Source: Methylovulum psychrotolerans
GTDB taxonomy: Bacteria; Pseudomonadota; Gammaproteobacteria; Methylococcales; Methylomonadaceae
DNA: 64,000 bases
Direction of reading: 5' to 3'
NCBI RefSeq assembly: GCF_002923755.1
Contig: NZ_PGFZ01000007.1
Span: 109,704-173,703, forward strand
Numbering within the stretch: the first letter of the stretch is position 1; every line of letters begins with the position of its first letter. Positions 38,267 through 47,210 of the stretch are shown in pieces. The notes under the pieces are model-generated. The model was not told where the DNA came from, did no database searches, and saw only the letters and a program-made list of their open reading frames with translations. Made by a program: the position numbers and the translations under genes.

Positions 38267-41017
38267 GTGCGTAATTTAACTAAAACTTTAGCGGTCGTAT
38301 CGTTTTTGCTGCCGGCTAGTGCCTATCCCTTGGGGATAGGAGAGATTAAATTGCACTCAGCCCTTAATCAAAATTTGGATGCTGAGATTGCGTTGGTCTT
38401 ATCCGCAGGCGAGAAAGCCAGCGATATTAAGGTTGCTTTGGCGCCTCCTGATAAATTTGATGAAACGGGCATACCTTGGAGTTATTTCTTATCCAAGCTG
38501 AAATTTCAGACTATTGTTACTGACGGTAACCGGGTGGTTATTAAAGTTGCTTCACGCGAGGCTTTAAAAGAACCTTTCTTGGATTTCTTGTTGCAGGTCA
38601 GTTGGCCTAAAGGCGAATTGTTCCGTGAATTTACGGTTTTGGTTGATCCGCCGGCGGAATATGCCCACGCGGCCACACCGCTGACGCAGGCGGCGGCAAG
38701 CTATGCACCGTCCCAGCAATATAGGCGGCAAGAACAGCCGCCGGTTGTCCAGCAGCGGCCACGCAAGTCCCGGCCAAGAGTGACCGCCAGCGGTAATGGC
38801 GGACGTTATGGGCCGGTGGGGCGACATGATAATTTATGGAAGATTGCCGAAGGCTTGAGTAGGGAGACAGGCGCTTCTGTTGAACAAATGATGGTGGCGT
38901 TGTACGAGGCTAATCCGGGGGCTTTTTATAAAGCCAATATAAACGCTTTGGCAAATGGCAAGACCTTAACCATACCGAGCCGTGAAGAGGTTCTAAAACT
39001 TTCCCAAGCGGATGCTTTGGATGAGTTCAATCGGCAGATGGAGGCTTGGCGAAGCCCTTCTTCGGTGCCGCGTGTGAGCGCAAGTGAGATAGCCGAAGCT
39101 GAAGCCGCCAGTAACCAACTGACGTTGAGCGCACCCGCCCAAGACTCGGTAGGGCAAAATGCGTCTGTCCCGCCAGCCGGCCAAACGGCAGGCAATGCGG
39201 ATAAGGGGGCAAATGCCCGTCCGAATACTGCTGACCAAGGTTCGGCGGATGCGGCGATAGCGGCAAAACTCGACCTGCTAGAAAAGCAAATAGCGGCTAT
39301 GCAGGCGCAGATAGCCTTGAAAGACGAGCAGCTTGCCGCCTTGCAGAGCCGTACGCAAGTGCCTGAGGCTCCTGCACCGGCCACAACTGCGCCGCCAGCG
39401 GTTGTGACGCCGCCAACGGTTACGCCTGCGAACATCCCGCCCGTTACATCTGCGGAGCCTAAGCCGGCCCCAACACCGGCGCCTGTTGCCAATGTTACGC
39501 CCACCCCACCGCCGGGGGCAGTCCCCAATAAGGCGGTCGAGCCGCCCAAAACTGCGCCGGTGAAGCCGCCTGTACGCCGGGTCGCGCCAGTCCAAGTGCC
39601 TGAGCAAAGCACACCGCTTTGGATGTATTTAGGCATCGGTATGCTGGGGCTTAGTGCGTTGGGGCTTGCGGCTTGGTTTTGGTTGCGCCGCCGACAAACG
39701 GATAATCAAGATTTGTTTGATGTGACGGGCATCTCAAAGCGTCCGAAACAAGACCCTACTTTATTCGCCGATGATGAGCAAAACATCAGCGATAGTGGCG
39801 ATATGTCGGACAATCTGTTTGTCAGCGATTTTAATAGCGGCGAATTTGATGTTTTCGATATGGATCAAGCGGAAATTGACCCCATTTCCGAAGCGGATGT
39901 CTATTTGGCCTATGGGCGTTACCAGCAGGCCGAAGAGCTGATGCGCCATGCCATTGATGAGCAGCCTAGCCGTGATGAATTTAAGCTGAAGTTACTGGAG
40001 ATTTTTTATGCCCATGAAGATCGGGCGGCGTTTGAGAAATACACCGGGGAGCTTGTTAATGAGGGCAAAATAGACGAACCCGCGTTCTGGAGTAAAGTCA
40101 CCGAAATGGGTAGTGAAATCTGTCCCGATTCGATGTTTTTTGCCGGGCCGGAAACGGCGGTGGCCGAATCGAAAAAGATGGCCGCTGTTAGCGACGAGCA
40201 GGTCTTTACTCAAGTGGCGGACAGTAAGTCCGATGAAATGGATTTTGACCTGACTTCATTTGAAGAGCTGTTCTACAGTGATGAGGAAAGCAATACGGCC
40301 AATCCTTTGTTTGATCTTGACAGTGATATCAGTAAATCGCTTGCGCCGGTTAAGGGGCCAGAACCGGAAGAAGAGGCCAAAGCCAATAATGACAGTCTCG
40401 ATTTTGATTTTACCGCCTTGTCATTTAATGTGCCTGCCCAAGATGCGGTTGCCAAAGAACCCGAAGCCCCTGCGGCCGAGAATCTGGCCGATGAATTTGA
40501 AAGTTTCGACTTTACCCCGGCGCCATCGGTAAAAAGTCCAGCCACCGAAACTAAGATTGCCGAAAAAACCGATACCGATGATTTTTCGAGTTTGGATTTT
40601 GATTTCAGTTCTATAGAAACCAGTATAAAAGGCGATAATAGCGGTATTACGTTTGAAACCTTACAACCTAGCCGTGCCGAAAGCTTTGAGGAAAGTTACC
40701 GGACACTGGAGTTCTCAATTGATGAGCCGCTGGTGCCGGAGCCCCCTCAGCCAGCCTTGTTTCAGGATGAATCGTTAAGCATCAATTTAGACTTTAATAA
40801 GCCTTCGTTGGGGATTAGTGATCAGCAACGTATTGAAAGCTTTGGGGTTGCCAATCTGTCCGAAATGGACGAAATGGAAACCAAGTTAGACTTGGCGATG
40901 GCCTATATTGATATGGGTGATAATGATGCTGCCATGGAGATTGCCCTTGAGGTGTTGGAAAAAGGTACGCCGGAGCAACAAATGATCGCTAAGGCCTTGT
41001 TGGAGAACTACCAATAG
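38267..41017 (+). CDS. fimV: FimV-family peptidoglycan-binding membrane protein
   Basis: The protein has about 916 residues. A signal peptide (to about residue 20, PASAYP) is followed by the FimV N-domain (LGIGEIKLHSALNQNLDAEIAL). A LysM-like region (YGPVGRHDNLWKIAEGLS) precedes a coiled coil (LDLLEKQIAAMQAQIALKDEQLAALQ), a Pro/Ala/Thr-rich stretch and one membrane helix (MYLGIGMLGLSALGLAAWFWL). The cytoplasmic tail is acidic and closes with the FimV C-terminal TPR-like domain (EMETKLDLAMAYIDMGDNDAAMEIALEVLEKGT). FimV supports type IV pili, polarity and cyclic-AMP control in Pseudomonas. GTG 38267 is preferred (AAGGAG 6 bp upstream); an in-frame GTG at 38240 is less well placed. Confidence 0.92.
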   Translation: MRNLTKTLAVVSFLLPASAYPLGIGEIKLHSALNQNLDAEIALVLSAGEKASDIKVALAPPDKFDETGIPWSYFLSKLKFQTIVTDGNRVVIKVASREALKEPFLDFLLQVSWPKGELFREFTVLVDPPAEYAHAATPLTQAAASYAPSQQYRRQEQPPVVQQRPRKSRPRVTASGNGGRYGPVGRHDNLWKIAEGLSRETGASVEQMMVALYEANPGAFYKANINALANGKTLTIPSREEVLKLSQADALDEFNRQMEAWRSPSSVPRVSASEIAEAEAASNQLTLSAPAQDSVGQNASVPPAGQTAGNADKGANARPNTADQGSADAAIAAKLDLLEKQIAAMQAQIALKDEQLAALQSRTQVPEAPAPATTAPPAVVTPPTVTPANIPPVTSAEPKPAPTPAPVANVTPTPPPGAVPNKAVEPPKTAPVKPPVRRVAPVQVPEQSTPLWMYLGIGMLGLSALGLAAWFWLRRRQTDNQDLFDVTGISKRPKQDPTLFADDEQNISDSGDMSDNLFVSDFNSGEFDVFDMDQAEIDPISEADVYLAYGRYQQAEELMRHAIDEQPSRDEFKLKLLEIFYAHEDRAAFEKYTGELVNEGKIDEPAFWSKVTEMGSEICPDSMFFAGPETAVAESKKMAAVSDEQVFTQVADSKSDEMDFDLTSFEELFYSDEESNTANPLFDLDSDISKSLAPVKGPEPEEEAKANNDSLDFDFTALSFNVPAQDAVAKEPEAPAAENLADEFESFDFTPAPSVKSPATETKIAEKTDTDDFSSLDFDFSSIETSIKGDNSGITFETLQPSRAESFEESYRTLEFSIDEPLVPEPPQPALFQDESLSINLDFNKPSLGISDQQRIESFGVANLSEMDEMETKLDLAMAYIDMGDNDAAMEIALEVLEKGTPEQQMIAKALLENYQ

Positions 41018-41509
41018 GGATGCTCTATTAAAATTCAGATGGTTTAACGCATAAAAAAGCCCTTTATTGGGCTTTTTTATTGTTTGTCTTACCCATCTGA
41101 TAGGATTTTTGGTTAAAATGGCGCTACATTTTTGCAATAGGCCAAACTATATGGCTTGTGGGATTTGTTACCGCCCCGCCTATTTTTGCCTATGGCTTTG
41201 CCTTAGGCTAAACCTGTTTAAATAACGGTAGTTTTTGTTTGAAAAATGTCTTTATCACTAATAAATATGGGGGGAGGGATAAAACGTCATGCCGCCCGGG
41301 TGCTTTGTGGTTAAATGGGGCTTAAAACGGTGGCTTTTGACGGTAAATATCCGAGGAAAACGTATTTTACGCGATTAGGTTTAGGGATAAGATGTAAGGT
41401 CGGCCTACAAACTCTGTTAGAATTTGTTTTATACAGCACATATTAAGGCGGCAAGGCATAATAGCCTGCCGAAACCGGATTACAAATAACATTATGGTAG
41501 GTTAGTAAA
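41018..41509. other. intergenic region between fimV and the exopolysaccharide locus
   Basis: About 490 bp. After the fimV terminator no gene is seen. It should hold the promoter of the exopolysaccharide locus. I looked for a sigma-54 promoter (GG-N10-GC), expected if a PrsR-type activator controlled it, and did not find a convincing one. A small imperfect hairpin (about 41450-41473) precedes the TPR lipoprotein gene. Confidence 0.4.
41053..41078 (+). terminator. rho-independent terminator of fimV
   Basis: Stem AAAAAAGCCC / GGGCTTTTTT (41053-41062 with 41069-41078) has a 6-nt loop and a T-run in the right arm, 36 bp after the fimV stop. The symmetric A and T tracts would allow action in both directions. 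Confidence 0.85.
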
Positions 41510-43933
41510 ATGAACGATATTCGTCACGGTAGTAGAAAAACGCTGATAGCCAGTGCTATTTTTGTTGCCTTATTATTGGCGCAGGGATGTGACAAGAAGG
41601 AAGATGGTAAAGAGCATTTGCAAAAAGGCATCGAGTATCTCAATAAGGGCGAATATGACAAGGCTAAGCTGGAGTTGGAAACCTCCAGCCAATCGGATAA
41701 AGATACGGCCCAAACCTATTATTATTTGGCTTTGTTGGATGAAAAAAACCAACAGTATAAGTCCATGAAGGAAAATCTTGTCAAAGCGGTTGAGTTGGCC
41801 CCTAAGCATTGGGAGGCACGGATTAAGCTGGGTAATGTGCTGTTGCTATTGGGCGAGCCTGTCAGGGCGCAAGAACAGGCCGATTACATTTTGCAAGAGA
41901 ATGCGCAAGATGTGAAAGCGCAAACCTTAAAGGCCTCGGCTTTTATCAGCCAAAAAAAACCTGCGGAGGCGTTGGCGTTGTTAGAGGCCATTTTGGCGAA
42001 AGAGCCGGCCAATGCCGAGGCTTTATCGCTAAAATCATTGCTGTTTATGGAGAAGGGGGATTTGCATACCGCCCTTGAATTGATCGACCAAGCGATTAAG
42101 GCGGATCCGAAAAGTATCGCCATTTATTTATTTAAAATCCAAATCCATACTAAAGCCAAAGATACGGACGCGGTGATTGCCGACTATAAAAATTTAATCA
42201 CCTTATTCCCTGATAATAAAGATTTTAAAGTGATGTTGGCTAAAATCTATACGCAGACTGAGAAGAAACAGGAGGCGGAGGCGTTAATCCGTCAGTTAAT
42301 TGGCCAAATGCCTGATGATATCCGCCCTAAAGTGTTGTTGCTGGATTTTTTGGCGCAAATTTCCCAAGAAAAGGCGATGGCTGAATTTCACCAATTTATC
42401 GCGCAAGCAAAAGATCAGCCTAAAGTCTTGCTGGATTTTGCCAATTGGATGGCTTCGCGGAAGAATTATGCGGAAGCCAATAAGGTGTTGAACCAAGTGA
42501 TCGCGTCAGAAAAAGACAGTAAGGTCGGTTTTGCCGCAAAAACCATGCTGGCAAAAAACGTGCTCGACGATAAGGATTACGATGCCGCCAATAAAATCAT
42601 CGACGAAATTTTGGAAGCTAAACCAGATTACGATAATGCCAAAATCTTACGCGCACGCTGGTATATTGCCAAACAATTGACGGATGAAGCGATTGATATG
42701 CTCAATAAGCTGGCTTTTGCCAAGCCTAATTCCGACGAAGTGTTGTATTTATTGGGGCAAGCCCATCTTATTAAAGGCAATAAATCCGAAGCGGATAAGG
42801 ATTTTGCCAAAGCCTTGGAATTGAATCCGGCAAATTTCGAAGCCTTAGTCTATGTTTATGATAAGGCGCTGGCGACGAATGATGTTAAGTATGCGAAAGA
42901 TATCTTGAAAAAAGCCCTGAAATTCAAACCGGATAATCTGGTGTTGCTGGAAAAGCTGGGTAAGATTAATTTATCGGAACATAATTGGGAAGAAGCCAAG
43001 CTGATTGTCCAACAAATTAATAACGTCGTTAATCCGTTATCTAAAGATTTGGCGGCGTTTTTGTTGGGGCAAGTCTATCAAGGCCAAGCGGATTATCCTA
43101 AGGCGATTGGTATTTATAAAGAACTGTTGGCTAAGTACCCCGAAAATAGTGATGCCTTGATCAGTTTAGGGCGCAGCTATGAAGCCTTGAAAAAACGCCC
43201 TGAAATGATTGCTTACTTAGACGGGGTGCTTGCGAAAAATCCCAAAAACCTAGCGGCGGGGATCTTATTGGCTGAATTGTATGGTTTGGATAAAAATTTC
43301 GCTAAAGCGACAGCGCTCGTTAAGGATCTGATTGATAAAGACCCTAATATTCCCAAATTGTATGCCATGTTGGCGAATATAAAATTGGCTGAAAATAATA
43401 ATCAGGGGGCTATCGCAGTTTATGAAGACGGTCTGAAAAAGAATGCCGAAAGTGTCGAACTGTCATTGGCATTGGCTTCCTTGTATGAGAGCAATAACCG
43501 GCATGACTCGGCGGCTAAGCTTTATGAGCAGTTGTTGGAAAAAAATCCGCGTTTGGATGTGGCGATTAATAATCTTGCCTCTATTCTGAGCGATAATGAT
43601 AGCGATAAGGCCAATTTGGATAAAGCCGCACGTTTGGCTGAGACGTTTAAAGATTCCGAGCAAGCTTATTTTAAAGATACCTACGCGTGGATATTGATTA
43701 AGCAAGATAAAGTTACTGAAGGTCTGAATCTGCTTAACCAGATAGTGTCGGCAGTACCCGATGTGCCGACTTTCCGCTACCATTTAGGGGTTGCTTACCA
43801 TAAAAATGGTAATGTCAGTTTAGCCATTTCGGAATTGAAGCAAGCTTTGGAATTGGCAAAAACCAAAGGTAACTTCCCTGATAAAAAAGCCGCCGAGGCG
43901 TTGTTGGCCGAGATCGCTAAGACTGCACATTAG
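41510..43933 (+). CDS. prsT: PrsT-like TPR lipoprotein of the PEP-CTERM/exosortase system
   Basis: The protein has 807 residues. A lipoprotein signal with lipobox LLLAQGC (Cys about 27) is followed by about twenty TPR units throughout (for example EHLQKGIEYLNKGEYDKAKLEL near 35-56). Large TPR lipoproteins of this length and N-terminus are the PrsT component of exosortase-A loci, where they are thought to take part in polysaccharide or PEP-CTERM protein export at the envelope. It is the first gene of the locus. The exact role is not established. The symbol is by context and architecture. Confidence 0.8.
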   Translation: MNDIRHGSRKTLIASAIFVALLLAQGCDKKEDGKEHLQKGIEYLNKGEYDKAKLELETSSQSDKDTAQTYYYLALLDEKNQQYKSMKENLVKAVELAPKHWEARIKLGNVLLLLGEPVRAQEQADYILQENAQDVKAQTLKASAFISQKKPAEALALLEAILAKEPANAEALSLKSLLFMEKGDLHTALELIDQAIKADPKSIAIYLFKIQIHTKAKDTDAVIADYKNLITLFPDNKDFKVMLAKIYTQTEKKQEAEALIRQLIGQMPDDIRPKVLLLDFLAQISQEKAMAEFHQFIAQAKDQPKVLLDFANWMASRKNYAEANKVLNQVIASEKDSKVGFAAKTMLAKNVLDDKDYDAANKIIDEILEAKPDYDNAKILRARWYIAKQLTDEAIDMLNKLAFAKPNSDEVLYLLGQAHLIKGNKSEADKDFAKALELNPANFEALVYVYDKALATNDVKYAKDILKKALKFKPDNLVLLEKLGKINLSEHNWEEAKLIVQQINNVVNPLSKDLAAFLLGQVYQGQADYPKAIGIYKELLAKYPENSDALISLGRSYEALKKRPEMIAYLDGVLAKNPKNLAAGILLAELYGLDKNFAKATALVKDLIDKDPNIPKLYAMLANIKLAENNNQGAIAVYEDGLKKNAESVELSLALASLYESNNRHDSAAKLYEQLLEKNPRLDVAINNLASILSDNDSDKANLDKAARLAETFKDSEQAYFKDTYAWILIKQDKVTEGLNLLNQIVSAVPDVPTFRYHLGVAYHKNGNVSLAISELKQALELAKTKGNFPDKKAAEALLAEIAKTAH

Positions 43934-44053
43934 GCGGGCGGCGGGCGGATTATCCGTGTGGCGGTCGCTTGCTCTTGTGTGCCCGTTTATCTTGGTGTGA
44001 ACGGCATCGCCGGGATTTTATTTATTGTAGTACGGATTGATTAGGAGATCATT

Positions 44054-45064
44054 TTGAAAATACTGGTAACAGGTGTGGCAGGATTTATAGGCTCCACGTT
44101 GGGCTTGAGGTTGTTGGCACGCGGTGACGAAGTGGTGGGTATTGATAATCTTAATGATTATTATGATGTCAATTTAAAGCTGGCACGTTTGGAGCGCTTG
44201 CAAGCCCATAGCAATTTCACGTTTATCAAACTGGATATTGCCGATAGGGCAGGGATGGAGGCGTTGTTTGCCAAAGAAAAATTCCAACGGGTCATGCACT
44301 TGGCCGCCCAAGCGGGCGTGAGGTATTCGTTGACGAATCCCCATGCTTATATTGATGCCAATATTGTCGGCTTTATGAATGTGCTGGAAGGCTGTCGGCA
44401 TCATCAGGTGGAGCATTTGGCTTACGCTTCGTCCAGTTCAGTGTATGGGGCAAACACCAATATGCCGTTTTCCATCCACCATAATATCGACCATCCGGTT
44501 TCCCTTTATGCCGCAAGCAAAAAAGCCAATGAACTGATGGCGCATACTTATAGCCATCTGTATCGGTTGCCGACGACGGGGCTGCGGTTTTTTACCGTTT
44601 ATGGGCCATGGGGCAGGCCTGACATGTCGCTGTTTTTGTTTACCCGCAGCCTGTTGGAAGGCAAGCCGATCGATGTCTTCAATTATGGCAACCACCGCCG
44701 CGATTTTACTTATATTGACGACATTGTCGAAGGGGTTATCCGGGTTATTGACCGGCCGGCGCAAGCCAATCCGCACTGGTCAGGCCAAGACCCTGATCCG
44801 GGCACGAGTACGGCACCCTACCGTGTGTATAATATCGGCAACAATAATCCGGTGCAATTATTGACCTTTATTGAAACGCTGGAAAAATGCTTGGGTAAGA
44901 CGGCAATCAAAAATCTGTTGCCCTTACAGCCAGGCGATGTGCCGGATACTTATGCCGATGTTACCGATCTGGTGCAGGATTTGGATTATAAGCCCGCAAC
45001 GTTGTTGGAAGACGGGATACGCAATTTTGTTGAGTGGTATAAAGACTTCTATAGGATTAGCTGA
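44054..45064 (+). CDS. NAD-dependent epimerase (UDP-glucuronate/UDP-sugar 4-epimerase type)
   Basis: This 336-residue short-chain dehydrogenase has the NAD motif GVAGFIG at the N-terminus, the active-site triad with YAASKKANE (YxxxK, about 151-155) and SSSSVYG. Length and sequence ([19 protein letters not shown]) resemble UDP-glucuronate 4-epimerases of capsule loci. The start is a TTG with AGGAG 6 bp upstream. It provides a sugar nucleotide for the polysaccharide. Its stop overlaps the next start by one base (TGATG). Confidence 0.88.
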   Translation: MKILVTGVAGFIGSTLGLRLLARGDEVVGIDNLNDYYDVNLKLARLERLQAHSNFTFIKLDIADRAGMEALFAKEKFQRVMHLAAQAGVRYSLTNPHAYIDANIVGFMNVLEGCRHHQVEHLAYASSSSVYGANTNMPFSIHHNIDHPVSLYAASKKANELMAHTYSHLYRLPTTGLRFFTVYGPWGRPDMSLFLFTRSLLEGKPIDVFNYGNHRRDFTYIDDIVEGVIRVIDRPAQANPHWSGQDPDPGTSTAPYRVYNIGNNNPVQLLTFIETLEKCLGKTAIKNLLPLQPGDVPDTYADVTDLVQDLDYKPATLLEDGIRNFVEWYKDFYRIS

Positions 45065-46356
45065 TGAATGCGCATGGCAGAAAAATTTCGGTGATAGGCC
45101 TAGGGTACGTCGGTTTGCCGGTGGCCGTTGAGTTTGGCAAAAGCCAGCAGGTGATAGGTTTCGACATTAATGCCGTCCGCATTAATGAGTTGCGGCAAGG
45201 GATAGAACGCACCCATGAAGTGGCCGCCGCCGAATTGGCTACCACCGATATTTTATTTACCTGTGATGCGAATGACTTAAAAAAAGCGGATTTTCATATC
45301 ATTGCCGTGCCCACTCCGGTCAACCAGGCTAAACAGCCGGATTTGTCGCCTATGTTGAGCGCCTCAAAAACCGTTGGCCAGCAACTTAAAAAAGGCGATA
45401 TTGTGGTCTATGAGTCCACGGTCTATCCCGGCGCGACTGAAGAAGATTGTATTCCGGTTTTGGAGCGGGAATCGGGTTTGCGCTGGGGAACCGACTTTGC
45501 CGTAGGCTATTCGCCTGAACGCATTAATCCGGGCGACAAGGTGCATACCTTTAAAACTATTACGAAAGTGGTGGCAGGTGACAGTCCGGCAACGCTGGCG
45601 ATAGTGGCCGCTGTTTATGAGTCGGTGGTCACCGCCGGTGTGCATAAGGCCACGACGATTAAAGTCGCGGAAGCGGCCAAGGTTATTGAAAACACCCAAC
45701 GGGATTTGAACATTTCCTTGATGAATGAATTGGCGCTGATCTTTAACAAAATGGGCATCGACACGAAAGATGTGCTGGCGGCGGCGGCGTCAAAATGGAA
45801 TTTTTTGCCCTTTGAACCCGGCTTAGTGGGGGGGCATTGCATTGGTGTCGACCCTTATTATTTGACTTACAAGGCGGCTACCTTAGGCTATACGCCGCAG
45901 GTGATTTTATCAGGACGCAGCATTAATGATAGTATGGGCGGCTTTATCGCCAGTCAGACGGTAAAAGAACTGATTAAGTCGGGGCGTTGTGTCAAAGGCA
46001 GTATTGTCACAGTATTGGGCTTTACCTTTAAAGAAAATGTCCCCGATATCAGAAACACCCGTGCTATTGATATTATTAGGGAATTGCAGGATTACGGCAT
46101 TGAGGTGCAGATTTTTGACCCTATGGCGGATGCCCATGAGATTATGGAAGAGTATGGCGTTGCGGTGGTTGCCGATGAAAGCGGCTTAAAGCCGGCTCAC
46201 GCCGTCTTATTGGTGGTTCCGCACCAGTATTTTATGGCTAAGGATTGGGCGTATATCTCCGGGCTATTAGCAGGGCAAACCGGTGTGGTGATTGATGTTA
46301 AGGCGAAGTTGGATAGGGCGGCAATTCCCCCGAACATCTCCTTATGGCGGCTATAA
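45064..46356 (+). CDS. UDP-N-acetylhexosamine/nucleotide-sugar dehydrogenase (TviB/WbpO type)
   Basis: The 430-residue UDP-glucose/GDP-mannose dehydrogenase family protein opens KISVIGLGYVGLPVAVEFGK (NAD fold). It has VPTPVNQAKQPDLSPM, YSPERINPGD and the catalytic Cys in GLVGGHCIGVDPYYLT. It oxidises a UDP-sugar C6 alcohol to a uronic acid. The closest look-alikes are TviB/WbpO enzymes acting on UDP-N-acetyl sugars; substrate identity is not visible. It is coupled to the epimerase, so the pair may make a uronic acid and its C4 epimer. Confidence 0.9.
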   Translation: MNAHGRKISVIGLGYVGLPVAVEFGKSQQVIGFDINAVRINELRQGIERTHEVAAAELATTDILFTCDANDLKKADFHIIAVPTPVNQAKQPDLSPMLSASKTVGQQLKKGDIVVYESTVYPGATEEDCIPVLERESGLRWGTDFAVGYSPERINPGDKVHTFKTITKVVAGDSPATLAIVAAVYESVVTAGVHKATTIKVAEAAKVIENTQRDLNISLMNELALIFNKMGIDTKDVLAAAASKWNFLPFEPGLVGGHCIGVDPYYLTYKAATLGYTPQVILSGRSINDSMGGFIASQTVKELIKSGRCVKGSIVTVLGFTFKENVPDIRNTRAIDIIRELQDYGIEVQIFDPMADAHEIMEEYGVAVVADESGLKPAHAVLLVVPHQYFMAKDWAYISGLLAGQTGVVIDVKAKLDRAAIPPNISLWRL

Positions 46357-46399
46357 AGGTGCTGTGCTGGCAACGTATAATTATTGAGTTTTTTGCATT

Positions 46400-47164
46400 A
46401 TGAGGCGAAAGGTGTTTTTTTTACAGACCCGAACATGGCTACTACCCCTGTGTGTGCTTTTACTGTCGGCTTGCGGGCATCTACCGCAATTGGCGCAGGA
46501 TGATGATGCCGCGATTCCTTCCGATTATACTTACATCATCGGCCCAGGAGACAGCATCAACATTTATGTGTGGGGCAACCCTGACATATCAACGACGGCG
46601 ACTGTCAGGCCTGACGGTAAAATCACCATACCTTTGGCTGAAGACCTTACCGCCAGCGGCAAAACGCCCTCCCAGCTTGCCCGTGTGATGGAAAAATCCT
46701 TGGCAAAGTATGTCCGTGACCCGCAGGTGGTGATTATGGTCAGCGGTTTTCAAGGTGTTTATAGCCAACAAGTGCGTATCATCGGACAATTAAGCGGCGG
46801 CTCTGGCGGCAGCGGCAGCAGCGGCGGTATCGGTAGCGGTTCTAGTGGGGGAGGCATCAGTAGCGGCGGCGGTTTAAGCGGTTCGTCCGGTATCGGTGCC
46901 AGCGGTGGTGCGGGTGGTGGATCACGTTTTTCTGCCCGCGCTTTCCCCTATAAAAAAGATATGACTTTATTGGATTTGATGATTCAGGTCGGTGGGCTAG
47001 GCCAATATGCCGACGGCAACAGAGCCAGCATCATCCGCAATATTAATGGTGACATGCAGCAGTTTGGGATCAGGATTGACGATCTGATTGAAGATGCCGA
47101 TTTGTCGGCGAACGTAAAGATTTTGCCGGGCGATATTGTTATTATCCCTGAGGCATTTTTTTAA
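46400..47164 (+). CDS. Wza-like polysaccharide export lipoprotein with Gly/Ser-rich insertion (XrtA-associated type)
   Basis: The 254-residue protein has a lipobox LLLSAC (Cys 25) and a Poly_export (BexD/Wza) domain (YTYIIGPGDSINIYVWGNPDISTTATVRPDGKI in part, about 43-77). The SLBB-like strand VRIIGQ (about 125-130) is followed by about 47 residues of almost pure Gly and Ser (131-177). The domain resumes with AFPYKKDMTLLDLMIQVGGLGQYADGNRA. It is the outer-membrane export channel component. The insertion is unusual for this family and sits inside the SLBB region. Confidence 0.88.
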   Translation: MRRKVFFLQTRTWLLPLCVLLLSACGHLPQLAQDDDAAIPSDYTYIIGPGDSINIYVWGNPDISTTATVRPDGKITIPLAEDLTASGKTPSQLARVMEKSLAKYVRDPQVVIMVSGFQGVYSQQVRIIGQLSGGSGGSGSSGGIGSGSSGGGISSGGGLSGSSGIGASGGAGGGSRFSARAFPYKKDMTLLDLMIQVGGLGQYADGNRASIIRNINGDMQQFGIRIDDLIEDADLSANVKILPGDIVIIPEAFF

Positions 47165-47210
47165 CGGCCTAAGGCTATCTTCTCCAGTAACATTCTTAGT
47201 AAAAAAAACT

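Noticed and set aside
38926-39636. 236-codon minus-strand open frame in fimV
   Set aside because: Gly/Thr/Val-rich shadow of the Pro/Ala/Thr-rich linker of FimV; no start signal and no domain.
41018-41509. Sigma-54 promoter for the exopolysaccharide locus
   Set aside because: The best near match has TGGC followed at the right distance by GG instead of GC; not convincing.
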